Assembly: GCA_900539165.1 (NCBI GenBank)
Contig: UQAZ01000024.1
Coordinates: 1-25,485, forward strand
Direction of reading: 5' to 3'
Length of the DNA stretch: 25,485 nt
Origin: an uncultured Oscillospiraceae bacterium
Lineage (GTDB): Bacteria > Bacillota > Clostridia > Oscillospirales > Acutalibacteraceae
Positions 1-8,737 of the stretch are shown in pieces (positions within the stretch are counted from its first letter, which is position 1; each line of letters starts with the position of its first letter). Under the pieces are notes generated by a model, which worked only from the letters and a program-made list of their open reading frames with translations, did not search any database and was not told the DNA's origin. A program made the position numbers and the translations under genes.

Positions 1-396
1 AGTAAGATGTCCGCCGTTATCAAGGCTCATACCCATAACAGTATCGCCCGGTTTGAGAAGTGCAAGATAAACAGCAGTATTAGCCTGAGCGCCCGAATGA
101 GGCTGAACATTTGCAAACTTACAACCGAAAAGTTCACAAGCGCGCTTAATTGCGATTTCCTCAACAATATCAACATACTGGCATCCGCCGTAATATCTCT
201 TACCCGGCAAGCCCTCGGCATACTTATTTGTAAGCACGCTGCCCATAGCTGCCATTACCTGTGGAGATACGATATTTTCAGAAGCGATAAGCTCAATATT
301 CTCTCTTTCTCTTTTAAGTTCGAGAGCCATTGCGTCTGCAACCTCTTTATCGGTCTGTGCCACTAAGGCAATTGAATCAAAATAGTCTTTATACAT
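1..396 (-). CDS. glyA: Serine hydroxymethyltransferase, N-terminal part (cut by window edge)
   Basis: Cytosolic PLP enzyme that converts serine and tetrahydrofolate to glycine and 5,10-methylene-tetrahydrofolate. The minus strand reads 132 codons from an ATG at 394-396 to the window edge with no stop, so about the last two thirds of the usual ~410 residues lie outside. Recognisable SHMT segments are ELIASENIVSPQVMAAMGS, TNKYAEGLPGKRYYGG and NVQPHSGAQANTAVY. The start is set by GGAGG at 405-409, eight bases upstream. The PLP lysine region is not in the window. Transcription runs out of the left edge from the promoter at 429-457. The family call is very secure. Confidence 0.96.
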   Translation of the reverse strand, partial: MYKDYFDSIALVAQTDKEVADAMALELKRERENIELIASENIVSPQVMAAMGSVLTNKYAEGLPGKRYYGGCQYVDIVEEIAIKRACELFGCKFANVQPHSGAQANTAVYLALLKPGDTVMGMSLDNGGHLT

Positions 397-428
397 CTTA
401 CTTTCCTCCGTAAAATTTTATATAGATT

Positions 429-457
429 ATTCTATCATATATTGAAAAAATATACAA
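429..457 (-). promoter_or_regulatory. Probable sigma-A promoter of glyA
   Basis: On the minus strand TTGTAT (452-457) is followed after 17 bases by TAGAAT (429-434), about 30 bases before the glyA start. It resembles the vegetative consensus but is not perfect. Confidence 0.55.
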
Positions 458-471
458 CACACAAATTAAAC

Positions 472-505
472 AAAATACGCCGCAATGAGGTACTGCGGCG
501 TATTT
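472..505 (-). terminator. Rho-independent terminator of the teichoic-acid cluster
   Basis: A 12-bp GC-rich perfect stem, AAATACGCCGCA with TGCGGCGTATTT, lies just downstream of the minus-strand TagF-like gene. On that strand it is followed by a short T-rich tract (TTTTGTTT), which fits termination between the tag cluster and glyA. Confidence 0.8.
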
Positions 506-518
506 CTATGGTGTATCA

Positions 519-3500
519 TTATATTATTTCGTCTTTTTTAAGAAATTCTATAAGTCTTTCGGTATTTTTTCCGTCGTGGAATTCGACGATTTGAGAATAA
601 TTTTTCTTATATTTTTCCTGCTGAGGATTATCATAATTGTTTCTGACAGCCTCAGACAAACCGTCGGTATTATAGAAAAAGTCACCAAAGACATTTTCTT
701 CATTGAGCATAAGCTTTGTAGACGGTCCGTACTTACTCATACAAAAGTCCTTTTCTTCCCAATAGAAAATAACTCTTGTACCACGGTAAAACGCATCGTA
801 TGCTATCGAAGAATAATCTGTAATGAGCAACCGTGCCTCTTGAAGCAAGTCATCATATCTGGCAGACAAAACGATTTTATCGCTTATGCTTTCAGGCAAT
901 GATTTAAGCTCGTTTGAAATAAGCGGATGAGGCAGAATAACGACCTTATCCTTTAGCTCGTCGGGAACGGACTCATAGATTTTAACAATCATTTTGAAAT
1001 ACGGAGTTGACAGAAAATCCTCCCTTGCCATATTAATTTCCCACGGACGCCAAGTCGGCATAATAATGATTTTATCGGCATCGGGTTTAAGAACATTTCT
1101 GTCATACTTAGGCAATCCGCAAACATAAATGTCCTCGGGATAATGTCTGCCAAGCTCGGTAAAATGTTTCTTTTCAAGATTACTCGACACAACTACTCGA
1201 TACTTGCCGTCAAGCGCTTTACGATTAAACATTGCTCTTGATTCGCTGTTAAGAGAAACCATATACATAACACCGTGCTGTAAGAATACGAAGTTGATAT
1301 TTTTTCTTGAAATCTTATAAAGAGCAAATACATTAAGCGTTTTTAATTCAATGGCGTGAACAGGTTGTTCGGTGCCTATAAATGTCTTTGCCTTGAAAAA
1401 ATACAGGTAATGCTTAAAGGAATGCTTATAAAGCAAATTCTTTCTGTATTTTTCAGGCACTCTGTCCAAATATTCATAATTCTTATCAATTATAAAATAA
1501 GCATTATTATATCCTGCATCAAGAAGTTTTTCGTAAGTAACGCTTGCGCTTTCCTCATATTTTGCGCTGTCCTTCTCATAAAGCAAAGTTATATTATCGG
1601 ACTTACTGCTTTTCCATAAATAAGAAAGCAAAAATGCAAAAAACAGCTTAAATCGCTCAGTAAGTTTATCCGTAACAAGCGTAGAACGCACATAAATTCC
1701 AAGTCTGTTTTTAGGCATTTGTCTAAATACGGCGGTAGTTTTTGTATCATCTGTATGAAACATCGGACTACGCAAACCTAATGTATCGCAATTCTTCATT
1801 GAATTATACATTACCTTAGCTTTAATAAGCTTACCGTATTTATTTTCAAAGCCCGCATAAACAAAGGTTTTTATCGGCATTTTGCATATTTCTTCTTTAC
1901 TTATGGAGAAAGAGTAAATACCAAAATGTTTAGTGGACTTATTGTTCAAAGAAATATAAAACGGCTTCTTTTGATTATCACCAAGCACAATAGAAACATC
2001 GCTCATTTTTACAGGAATAACCGTTTTCAACTTAAAGAACGATATAAGTCTCATCTTTTTTGAGCTAATGATATATGTTGGCATAAAATTAATCATTTTA
2101 GAGCATCGTGCAAAAGTTCCCTCTGCATTAATCTCATCACTATACTCATTATATATCTTATTTTCACTATCAGAGAAATCATTTTCAACAAAGCCTTTTG
2201 AGTCCTCATATCCGATAATTTTAGTTATCAAAGCACTTTGCTTATCGCTTACAGCATAAAAATCGCCATGGATAACATACTCTTTTTCACCGCTTAGCAT
2301 TGAAAGACAGCCGGCAATAACCATATTTCCTGTTGAGAAATCGACAACTTTTGCAGGCTTGAGACCATAAAAAAGATGATGTGTTTCATTCTCATAAAAG
2401 CTTTCCAAAGGTTGAGTATGCTTGTCAAAACGACTGTTTAAGAATAAATTAATCGCAACGCTTTTGGTGATATTAAAGGCAGTAACCGTACCCAGAGTTT
2501 CTATCTTAGAATCCAAACCGGTTACAAATTCTTTACTTTTTTTATTAAAATTCTTTCGGTATACAATTACATAATTATACCCCGGATTTGATTCAATATA
2601 TTCCTTTATGGGCTTAAAATAAACAGTAGGCAGCTTTCCTGCAAAAATCAAGCACAAGTTTTTATTTGCACTTTTATTTTCCTCAAGTTGATAAGCGTTA
2701 GTTTCTCCGTTTATCATCATATCAAAGAGAAGTTCACAGCTATTAACAGAACCGTTCGGACAATATTTTTCGACAAATTCATCATTCACGCAAGAATCAA
2801 GCGACATTTCTTCAATGGTCTCTTCAACTGTATATGATATAGGCAATCCGAGAGATTCAAGAGGCATATACACGCCACGAGTATCCAAGTATTCCTCTTT
2901 ATCATAAGCAAAAAGAATTATCTTTTTTTTTGTAACGGCAAAATCAAAGAACACGCTGGAGTAATCCGTAATCAAGCCGTCGCAGGCATTAAGCACCTCA
3001 TAGGTATCATAATCAAGCGGGAAATACTTAATATGTTTATAGTTGTCGCAATCAATAGATGACGACAAAAGAAAATGAAGATTAACCAAAAGCACCTGAT
3101 TGTCATTTAACTTTTCATCAAACTCATCAAGGATTTTTTTAGTAATTTCTAATTGTCGCTCTATATTTGCTTTTCTTCCGGTTCCTCTCCAAGTAGGCAT
3201 ATAAGCAAACACCTGCTTATCCTGCAAGGAAAACTTACTTTTCATTTTTAAGCCCTGCTCGGCGTCATAAAAAATATAATTTCTCGGATAATTTGCTATG
3301 AGGCTTTTTCCGGCGAATGTATAATTCAAATCATAATCGTTGAAAAATACATTTTTTGTAAATTCATTAGGAAATAATGCATAATCCGACATCAAGTAGT
3401 TCTTTTGAATATTAGCAAGAGAAGCTAAATTAGATTTATCGGACATACCCAATGTTTTTAACGGAGTTCCGTGCCATGTGTTAAGAAAGACCTGTTCCTC

Positions 3501-3863
3501 TCGCTTATCAAAAAACGGCGGAAAGGAGTTATCTGTCATAAGATATTTTGCTGTCGCAATACATTTTTGATATTCGGACGAATTTCTTACAACAAGTCTA
3601 ACTTTATCAAATCCATAAAAAGCCATTCTGCTTCGTGCAGATTCTATCGTGTCATCCGTAACAACAAAACAACAGGTATACTGTTTATATTTTTCATTAG
3701 TTGAAATTTCCTTGAGCATAGAAAACATATTACCGTTTATGTTCTTTCCCTGTCCGCCCTCAAGAAGCACAAGATACTCATCAATCGGCTTTTTTCTATA
3801 TTTCAAATAGCACTCATTAATATTATTTTTAAGTTTAGTTTTTAATCGTTTAATTTTTTTCAT
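519..3863 (-). CDS. Large CDP-glycerol:poly(glycerophosphate) glycerophosphotransferase with two catalytic domains (TagF-like)
   Basis: Membrane-associated enzyme that should transfer glycerol-phosphate from CDP-glycerol to a growing teichoic-acid-type chain. About 1114 residues from this ATG. Two Glyphos_transf-type modules are visible. The first (about residues 35-400 of the longest frame) has NTWHGTPLKTLG with candidate base His141, PTWRGTGRK and ITDYSSVFFDFA. The second (about 780-1110) has FLQHGVMYM, MPTWRPWE and ITDYSSIAYDAF. A linker of some 350 residues without a recognised motif separates them. Start is uncertain: the frame opens at a TTG (3891-3893) abutting the tagD stop without a Shine-Dalgarno, whereas GGAG at 3881-3884 serves GTG 3867-3869 or ATG 3861-3863. 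It is last in a tagB-tagD-tagF-like run and relies on TagD for substrate. Whether the product is wall teichoic acid or another glycerol-phosphate polymer cannot be told here. Confidence 0.9.
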   Translation of the reverse strand: MKKIKRLKTKLKNNINECYLKYRKKPIDEYLVLLEGGQGKNINGNMFSMLKEISTNEKYKQYTCCFVVTDDTIESARSRMAFYGFDKVRLVVRNSSEYQKCIATAKYLMTDNSFPPFFDKREEQVFLNTWHGTPLKTLGMSDKSNLASLANIQKNYLMSDYALFPNEFTKNVFFNDYDLNYTFAGKSLIANYPRNYIFYDAEQGLKMKSKFSLQDKQVFAYMPTWRGTGRKANIERQLEITKKILDEFDEKLNDNQVLLVNLHFLLSSSIDCDNYKHIKYFPLDYDTYEVLNACDGLITDYSSVFFDFAVTKKKIILFAYDKEEYLDTRGVYMPLESLGLPISYTVEETIEEMSLDSCVNDEFVEKYCPNGSVNSCELLFDMMINGETNAYQLEENKSANKNLCLIFAGKLPTVYFKPIKEYIESNPGYNYVIVYRKNFNKKSKEFVTGLDSKIETLGTVTAFNITKSVAINLFLNSRFDKHTQPLESFYENETHHLFYGLKPAKVVDFSTGNMVIAGCLSMLSGEKEYVIHGDFYAVSDKQSALITKIIGYEDSKGFVENDFSDSENKIYNEYSDEINAEGTFARCSKMINFMPTYIISSKKMRLISFFKLKTVIPVKMSDVSIVLGDNQKKPFYISLNNKSTKHFGIYSFSISKEEICKMPIKTFVYAGFENKYGKLIKAKVMYNSMKNCDTLGLRSPMFHTDDTKTTAVFRQMPKNRLGIYVRSTLVTDKLTERFKLFFAFLLSYLWKSSKSDNITLLYEKDSAKYEESASVTYEKLLDAGYNNAYFIIDKNYEYLDRVPEKYRKNLLYKHSFKHYLYFFKAKTFIGTEQPVHAIELKTLNVFALYKISRKNINFVFLQHGVMYMVSLNSESRAMFNRKALDGKYRVVVSSNLEKKHFTELGRHYPEDIYVCGLPKYDRNVLKPDADKIIIMPTWRPWEINMAREDFLSTPYFKMIVKIYESVPDELKDKVVILPHPLISNELKSLPESISDKIVLSARYDDLLQEARLLITDYSSIAYDAFYRGTRVIFYWEEKDFCMSKYGPSTKLMLNEENVFGDFFYNTDGLSEAVRNNYDNPQQEKYKKNYSQIVEFHDGKNTERLIEFLKKDEII

Positions 3864-3893
3864 CAACACTTTATAGTATTCTCCGTACGCCAA

Positions 3894-4322
3894 TTATTCA
3901 GGAAGCTGGTCTTTATTTTTTTCGGCTTCCTTTAGTCCCAAATCCTTTTTAATCATAGTGGTTGAGACGCCCGGTGTTCTCTCAAGGAACACAAGCTCGC
4001 AATAATCCTTTAGATAATCAAATCTGTCGGAATCAGCCCAGTCTGAACCCATAACAACCGTATCAATGTGATATTCCTTAACATCATTAATCTTTTGGTC
4101 CCAGCTGTTTTCGGGGATAACAAGGTCAACATATCTGATAGCCTCAAGCATTTTCTTTCTTGTTTCGTAGCTATGGTATGCAGTCTTGCCCTTAGACTCG
4201 TTAAATTCGTCGGTAGACAGAGCGACTACAAGATAATCGCCCAAAGCTTTTGCTCTTCTGAGGATTTCGATATGTCCGTAATGAAGAAGGTCAAATGTTC
4301 CGTAAGTCAATATTCTTTTCAT
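3894..4322 (-). CDS. tagD: Glycerol-3-phosphate cytidylyltransferase
   Basis: Makes CDP-glycerol from CTP and sn-glycerol-3-phosphate in the cytosol, the donor for the flanking glycerophosphotransferases. The 142-residue protein is close to the usual ~130 residues of TagD/GCT. The nucleotidyltransferase HxGH motif is His14-Tyr-Gly-His17, and RTPGVSTT (115-122) is the second family signature. The start has AGGAG seven bases upstream, inside the end of the tagB-like gene. The stop is directly followed by the TTG that opens the next frame, so the three genes look like one transcript. The highly charged tail after residue 125 is a small extension. Confidence 0.95.
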   Translation of the reverse strand: MKRILTYGTFDLLHYGHIEILRRAKALGDYLVVALSTDEFNESKGKTAYHSYETRKKMLEAIRYVDLVIPENSWDQKINDVKEYHIDTVVMGSDWADSDRFDYLKDYCELVFLERTPGVSTTMIKKDLGLKEAEKNKDQLPE

Positions 4323-4324
4323 AA

Positions 4325-5434
4325 TTATTCTCCTAATAATTTTATGATGAAGCGGGCAAGCACTGTGGTTGCGCTTTCATCTGTGGTTGATATATATTTA
4401 TTCTTAAATGAATAAAGTTCGTTAAAATCATAGCTGTCGCTTCTTACGGCTGTGCTTAGGCTCTGTGCATCATAAAAAACTGCTGAAGGAAGCTCCTGTC
4501 GGGCGTCCACATTAATTCCCCTGTCCTTGACATACTCATCAAAATCAGGAACAAAAAAGTACAGCGGCTTCATCAAAAGCGAAGCCTCATATGCACAAGC
4601 CGAATAATCCGTAATTATCACATCGGCTATTTTCATAAGCTCAAAGGTTGTAAAATCGCCCTTAGCCGTATACTTATCGTCAAGCCTCATTTCGGACAGC
4701 GGATGCGCCTTAATAATCAACGCATATCCGTCGTCATTAGTAAATTCCGTTTTAAGCATTTCGGCACAATAAGAATCTCGCTTTCTGAAAGTGGGCAAAT
4801 AAAGCACCATCTTTTTATCTGCAAGAAACGGATTTTGGCTGTAAAACCTTTCGACAGGAGCATTGCCGTCGGTAATGAAATCAACCCTCGGCATAGGACA
4901 AATCTTAATAACCGACGAGTCGACATTAAATGCCTGTTTATAAATCAATGCCGTTGCCTCCGACGGCGCAAGCACATAATCGTAATTCTTATGCATACAC
5001 ATAGCACGACTGACAGCCTCGTTTCTGCCCTCTTTCGTGCCAAATGCCTGATACCCAAACTTTTTAACTGCACCGAGAGCGTGCCACATTTGGATAACCT
5101 TCAAACTCTTTTTATGTCTCAGGCACGAAACGGTGATTGAATAAGTATCAAGAATCGCCACCTTAGATGTAGCCAAATAATACATATCACCTATGACATA
5201 AAAGCAATACTTTATTTTTGAGGATATGCCGTCATCTATCATTTTCAGTCGAAACACCTGCTCGGTGTCGGGAGAAATACGGCTAATTTCATTTTCAAGC
5301 AGAGTAAAATCCTCATCCTTTGTATTTCTCTGTCGGGATAGGTAGACTATTCTGTTTTTAGATTTAAGAAGCTTTAGCGGAGCATAAATAATTCTCAAGC
5401 CCAGCTTCAAAATTGATATTAATATAATTTTCAT
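4325..5434 (-). CDS. Single-domain CDP-glycerol glycerophosphotransferase (TagB-like)
   Basis: Predicted to add glycerol-phosphate to a lipid-linked acceptor (priming) or to a short chain. About 369 residues, the size of one Glyphos_transf module. Motifs seen are IQMWHALGAVKKFGY with candidate catalytic His near 118-120, LPTFRKRD, KAHPLSE and IITDYSACAYEASLL. The hydrophobic N-terminus (IILISILKLGLRIIYAPLKLL) probably anchors it to the inner face of the membrane. The frame begins at TTG 5438-5440, but ATG 5432-5434 is more likely; only a weak CGGAA precedes it. First gene of the tag run. Priming versus polymerising activity cannot be decided from sequence. Confidence 0.87.
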   Translation of the reverse strand: MKIILISILKLGLRIIYAPLKLLKSKNRIVYLSRQRNTKDEDFTLLENEISRISPDTEQVFRLKMIDDGISSKIKYCFYVIGDMYYLATSKVAILDTYSITVSCLRHKKSLKVIQMWHALGAVKKFGYQAFGTKEGRNEAVSRAMCMHKNYDYVLAPSEATALIYKQAFNVDSSVIKICPMPRVDFITDGNAPVERFYSQNPFLADKKMVLYLPTFRKRDSYCAEMLKTEFTNDDGYALIIKAHPLSEMRLDDKYTAKGDFTTFELMKIADVIITDYSACAYEASLLMKPLYFFVPDFDEYVKDRGINVDARQELPSAVFYDAQSLSTAVRSDSYDFNELYSFKNKYISTTDESATTVLARFIIKLLGE

Positions 5435-5464
5435 AAGCAATTCCGTTTACAATAATACTACATC

Positions 5465-5493
5465 ATTTTAACATATTATATTTTAATATACAA
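5465..5493 (-). promoter_or_regulatory. Probable promoter of the tag cluster
   Basis: Minus-strand TTGTAT (5488-5493), 17-base spacer, TAAAAT (5465-5470), about 30 bases ahead of the TagB-like start and just after the peptidase terminator. Very AT-rich surroundings reduce certainty. Confidence 0.5.
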
Positions 5494-5498
5494 TACAA

Positions 5499-5536
5499 AA
5501 ATAAAAAAGCCCTTTGCATAAATCTGCAAAAGGCTT
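5499..5536 (-). terminator. Rho-independent terminator after the M28 peptidase gene
   Basis: Minus-strand stem AAGCCTTTTGCA with TGCAAAGGGCTT (one G-T pair) and a six-base loop, followed by TTTTTTATTTTTG. A strong intrinsic terminator separating the peptidase from the tag cluster. Confidence 0.9.
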
Positions 5537-5551
5537 AATTGTAACAATAAA

Positions 5552-6844
5552 TTATTTCAATCCCTTTTCATCAAAGTTGAAAATAGTTGAAAGAATAACC
5601 TCATAACCTGCCTTGATAGCGTCAGGAACAAGTCTGTCGTAACTGTCACGGATATTATGATAATAGTCGGCAGGAGCCGGGTCCATAGCGGCAAGACAAG
5701 TAGCTGTAATGCCCTCCTGTGAAAATGCGGCAGCGTCCGAAGCACCGAAGAATACATTAGCAAACTTCAAATCGTCGTGACCTGCTTCAATAGCAGAGTC
5801 CATAACGAGCTGGCTGAACTTTTCATCGTGCTTAACAGTACCTGTCATATCACGAGAATAAACATTAAGATATTCAAGGTCTGTAAGGGTATCAACACAG
5901 AGAACTGCGGTTTCTACGCCCTGATTCATATACTCATCCTTATGGTTCTTAGCCCACTGCTTACAGCCTCTGAGTCCTGCTTCCTCACCGTCGGTAATCA
6001 TAGCAACAACCTCGGTGTTTTCAAATTCAACACCTGCCATATCAAGCATACGAAGCGCACAAACAGCTGCATAAGTGCCGGTAAGGTTATCGTTAGCGCC
6101 CGGTGAAATAGTCTTAAAGTCAACAAAAAGGAACAGAGTAATCATAAAGAGACCTGTAATAATGTGGAAATAATAGCTGTAATTAAGCATAAAATCTCCG
6201 AAGGCACCCATATCAACAAAGTTTGCAATAATTGTGATAAGCGCAATAATTACGGAAATTATAGCACCGCCGATAGTACCACCCATACAAATACCCATAA
6301 GAGGAAGCTTCTTGCCGTAATAAATATGTCTCCACTGATATGCTGAGTCACAGTGACCTGAAATTATAATTCTTCTCTTAACCTCATTTTTAGGCTTACG
6401 AACGGCATAATAGTTATTAGCCTCAATCTTCTTATAAAAAACATCGCAAAACTGTTTATAGAAAAGGAACTCAAGCGCGGTGATAATCAAGCCGACCAAA
6501 ATAACTCCGCCCGTTATGCACTGTGCAAGGAAGAAATCGCTCTTGCCGATGCCGTCAAACACGCCTGTATACGCAAGAATAAGGCAAACGAAAATTGACA
6601 AAAAGACCGCAACCGAAACGGTTTTTGTAAAGTGAAGAAATGCCTTTGGTGCCATTTTATATGACTCAAAGCCTGTCTCATCACAAAACGGCTTCATTTC
6701 CTTATCAATGTGCTTTTGAGTTGCAAGACAATTTTTATTGCCTGATTCACGAGGGCCGTATCTTTTAATTACGCTCGTGATTTCCTTAACTGTATAATCA
6801 ACATTTTCGTTAATTACAGCCTGCGGAAAATCTTTGAATTTCAT
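5552..6844 (-). CDS. Membrane-embedded M28-family zinc aminopeptidase
   Basis: A 430-residue protein with the metal-binding pattern of peptidase family M28: GHCDSAYQWRH (first His/Asp ligand), SPGANDNLTGTYA (bridging Asp), MITDGEEAGLRG (catalytic Glu and Glu ligand), CVDTL and a late His in YYHNIRDSYDR. Unusually, four hydrophobic segments are present: two at about 70-95 and 105-130 before the catalytic part, and two at about 185-215 and 225-245 between the first ligand and the rest of the site, so membrane helices split the domain. The start has AAAGGAG upstream and a consensus promoter at 6938-6966. Substrate unknown. Placement beside envelope genes hints at peptide turnover at the membrane, which is inference only. 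Confidence 0.85.
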   Translation of the reverse strand: MKFKDFPQAVINENVDYTVKEITSVIKRYGPRESGNKNCLATQKHIDKEMKPFCDETGFESYKMAPKAFLHFTKTVSVAVFLSIFVCLILAYTGVFDGIGKSDFFLAQCITGGVILVGLIITALEFLFYKQFCDVFYKKIEANNYYAVRKPKNEVKRRIIISGHCDSAYQWRHIYYGKKLPLMGICMGGTIGGAIISVIIALITIIANFVDMGAFGDFMLNYSYYFHIITGLFMITLFLFVDFKTISPGANDNLTGTYAAVCALRMLDMAGVEFENTEVVAMITDGEEAGLRGCKQWAKNHKDEYMNQGVETAVLCVDTLTDLEYLNVYSRDMTGTVKHDEKFSQLVMDSAIEAGHDDLKFANVFFGASDAAAFSQEGITATCLAAMDPAPADYYHNIRDSYDRLVPDAIKAGYEVILSTIFNFDEKGLK

Positions 6845-6937
6845 ATTTACTGTCTCCTTTAGGATTATTTGTTATTTTGCTGAATAAATCAGAGTCTGCA
6901 CGGCAAATTACTGCCTATATGCAATTAACAACTATTG

Positions 6938-6966
6938 ATTATACCAAAACATAAACGCATTGTCAA
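6938..6966 (-). promoter_or_regulatory. Consensus sigma-A promoter of the M28 peptidase
   Basis: Minus strand: perfect TTGACA (6961-6966), 17 bases, perfect TATAAT (6938-6943). It lies only 22 bases after the end of the LCP gene. The leader to the start codon is about 85 bases. Confidence 0.85.
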
Positions 6967-6988
6967 TTTAGCAAGGATTAACAAATGG

Positions 6989-8212
6989 TTAATTTTCCTT
7001 TTGAGCCTCTATATCTGAAGCAGATTTATTATAGATATTATCTATAAGCATTTGCTTATTTTTATCTGCATCAATAGTAATAACGCTGTTACCCCTAATT
7101 GTTTCGTACTTCCAAGTTCCGTCAAAAGGCACACGACTTTCTACCATTGTACCCATACAAGACAGTGCAGAAACAGCCGCCGACATAATATATGAATTTG
7201 AAAGATTTGTTTGAATATAAGGCGCACACTTAGTTGCCATAGACGCAAGCTTTAACGGATTCGCCGATTTAACACTTTTCATTATCGCCTGCATTACGGT
7301 ACGCTGACGGTAGGCTCTTTGGAAGTCGGTATCTATCTTACGGATTCGGCAATATGCCAAAGCCTGCTCACCCGTAAGCTTATATTTACCCTCGTCGAGT
7401 TTAACTCCGCCGTAGCGATATTCGTGGTTTGTAACCTCGTCTGCTTCAGCCTTTGTAACCTCAACCTCTACTCCTCCGATAGCGTCAACAAGCACCTTAA
7501 ACATCTCGAAATCGGCAACAACATAGCCGTCAATATCGACGCCGAAATTATACTCGATAGTATCGACAACGCCGTTATATCCGTCATATGAACAAGCGGC
7601 ATTCAACCTCTGCTTAGAATTCTCTGACGGAATATAAACCCAAGTGTCACGCAAAAACGATGTCATCTTGATACATTTATGCTCGCTGTCAACAGAAATA
7701 AGCATCATCGAATCGGAACGACTGCTTGTATTATCCTCGGGGTCACGGGAATCTACACCCAAAAGGAGAATGTTTTTCACCTTAGAACTGTGAGCCAAAT
7801 CCGAAGAAGCGACATATTGATTTTTTCTTTTATCGTCGTGCGTCATCTTGCCCATTGCGGCAAAGACCGTACCGAAGAGTGCAACAATAACAGCCAAGAA
7901 AATCGCCAGCACACCGATTGCAATCTGTTTACCGTCAACGGCAGAAGCACCTCTTGACTTGCGCTTAACCTGCGTATCACGGCTTCTTTTAACAGGTATA
8001 TCGGTTTCTCTTTGACGGGACTGTGTACCTTGCGAAAAAGAGGAAGCGTCAAAATACGAATAGCCGTCATATGACTGATTATCAACAACGCTGTCGTCAT
8101 AATCGGTATTATTCCTGCCGTAATAGTTCTCGTCCTCCGGTACGCTTCTGTCTCGATTATCATTATCTATTCTCTTTTTAGGGTTAAAGCCTTCATTTTC
8201 AAATCTCGGCAT
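6989..8212 (-). CDS. LytR-CpsA-Psr (LCP) family cell-wall polymer ligase
   Basis: LCP enzymes transfer teichoic acids or other anionic polymers from the lipid carrier to peptidoglycan on the outer face of the membrane. The 407-residue protein has a charged, disordered N-terminus of about 95 residues, one membrane helix at about 97-119 (IAIGVLAIFLAVIVALFG) and an LCP domain from about 146 to 320. The domain begins with NILLLGVDSRD, has SRSDSMMLISVD with Arg165 and Asp167 and SFLRDTWVYIP with Arg188/Asp189, and ends in TGEQALAYCRIRK and DFQRAYRQR. GAGGTGA precedes the ATG. The tag genes about 1.5 kb downstream fit a teichoic-acid ligase role. Which LCP subtype is not resolvable. Confidence 0.93.
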   Translation of the reverse strand: MPRFENEGFNPKKRIDNDNRDRSVPEDENYYGRNNTDYDDSVVDNQSYDGYSYFDASSFSQGTQSRQRETDIPVKRSRDTQVKRKSRGASAVDGKQIAIGVLAIFLAVIVALFGTVFAAMGKMTHDDKRKNQYVASSDLAHSSKVKNILLLGVDSRDPEDNTSSRSDSMMLISVDSEHKCIKMTSFLRDTWVYIPSENSKQRLNAACSYDGYNGVVDTIEYNFGVDIDGYVVADFEMFKVLVDAIGGVEVEVTKAEADEVTNHEYRYGGVKLDEGKYKLTGEQALAYCRIRKIDTDFQRAYRQRTVMQAIMKSVKSANPLKLASMATKCAPYIQTNLSNSYIMSAAVSALSCMGTMVESRVPFDGTWKYETIRGNSVITIDADKNKQMLIDNIYNKSASDIEAQKEN

Positions 8213-8294
8213 AAAATCACCTCTCAGTCAAAACAAATATAATAATTAGAGTTTACAACATAACAGAAATATTTTCAACTTTTTTTAATTATTG

Positions 8295-8324
8295 TTGACA
8301 AAAACGATATGAATACATTATTAT
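8295..8324 (+). promoter_or_regulatory. Promoter of RNase P RNA
   Basis: Perfect TTGACA (8295-8300), 18-base spacer, TATTAT (8319-8324), placing the start about six bases downstream, exactly where the first helix of rnpB begins. Confidence 0.82.
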
Positions 8325-8329
8325 ATTAG

Positions 8330-8660
8330 ACGGAGTTGTCCAGACGATTGCGCAATTTATTGTGAGGAAAGTCCGAGCAGCACAGAGCAGGATAACGGCT
8401 AACGGCCGCCGAGGGTGACCTTAGGGACAGTGCAACAGAAATAAACCGCCGTATCTTTACGGTAAGGATGGAAAGGCGAGGTAAGAGCTCACCGAGGGGA
8501 TGGTAACATTCCCTGCCATGTAAACCCTATCCGCTGCAACACCGAATGAGGGGCTGGTTGCTCGCCACATAACCTCGAAGGGTGGCTGGAGCAGGCTGGT
8601 AACAGTCTGTCGAGATAGATAATCGTCCACGACAGAACTCGGCTTACGGGCAACTCCGTT
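8330..8660 (+). ncRNA. rnpB: RNase P RNA (M1 RNA)
   Basis: Catalytic RNA that removes tRNA 5' leaders. Conserved blocks are in order: GAGGAAAGTCCGAGC near 8361, AGGGACAGTGCAACAGAAA near 8423, GAGGTAAGAGCTCACCGAG near 8478, and the closing GACAGAACTCGGCTTACG near 8632. The first helix pairs ACGGAGTTG at 8330-8338 with CAACTCCGT at 8651-8659, fixing both ends. It has type-A character, the usual state in Clostridia. Transcribed opposite to its neighbours with its own promoter and terminator. Confidence 0.97.
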
Positions 8661-8688
8661 ATTATAAAAAAGAATAATTAACAAAGAA

Positions 8689-8732
8689 AGCCTGACAGCA
8701 TACGGATTACCAATGCTATCAGGCTTATTTTT
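8689..8732. terminator. Probable bidirectional terminator between rnpB and the P-type ATPase
   Basis: Stem AGCCTGACAGCAT with ATGCTATCAGGCT (one G-T pair), 11-base loop. The plus strand continues TATTTTTAT, serving rnpB. The minus strand continues TTTCTTTG, serving the ATPase gene, which ends at 8738. Confidence 0.82.
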
Positions 8733-8737
8733 ATATC

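Noticed and set aside
7..366. 119-codon plus-strand open frame
   Set aside because: Antisense shadow of glyA, whose minus-strand product is unmistakable.
8457..8684. 75-codon minus-strand open frame
   Set aside because: Lies within and opposite to RNase P RNA; no ribosome binding site or domain.
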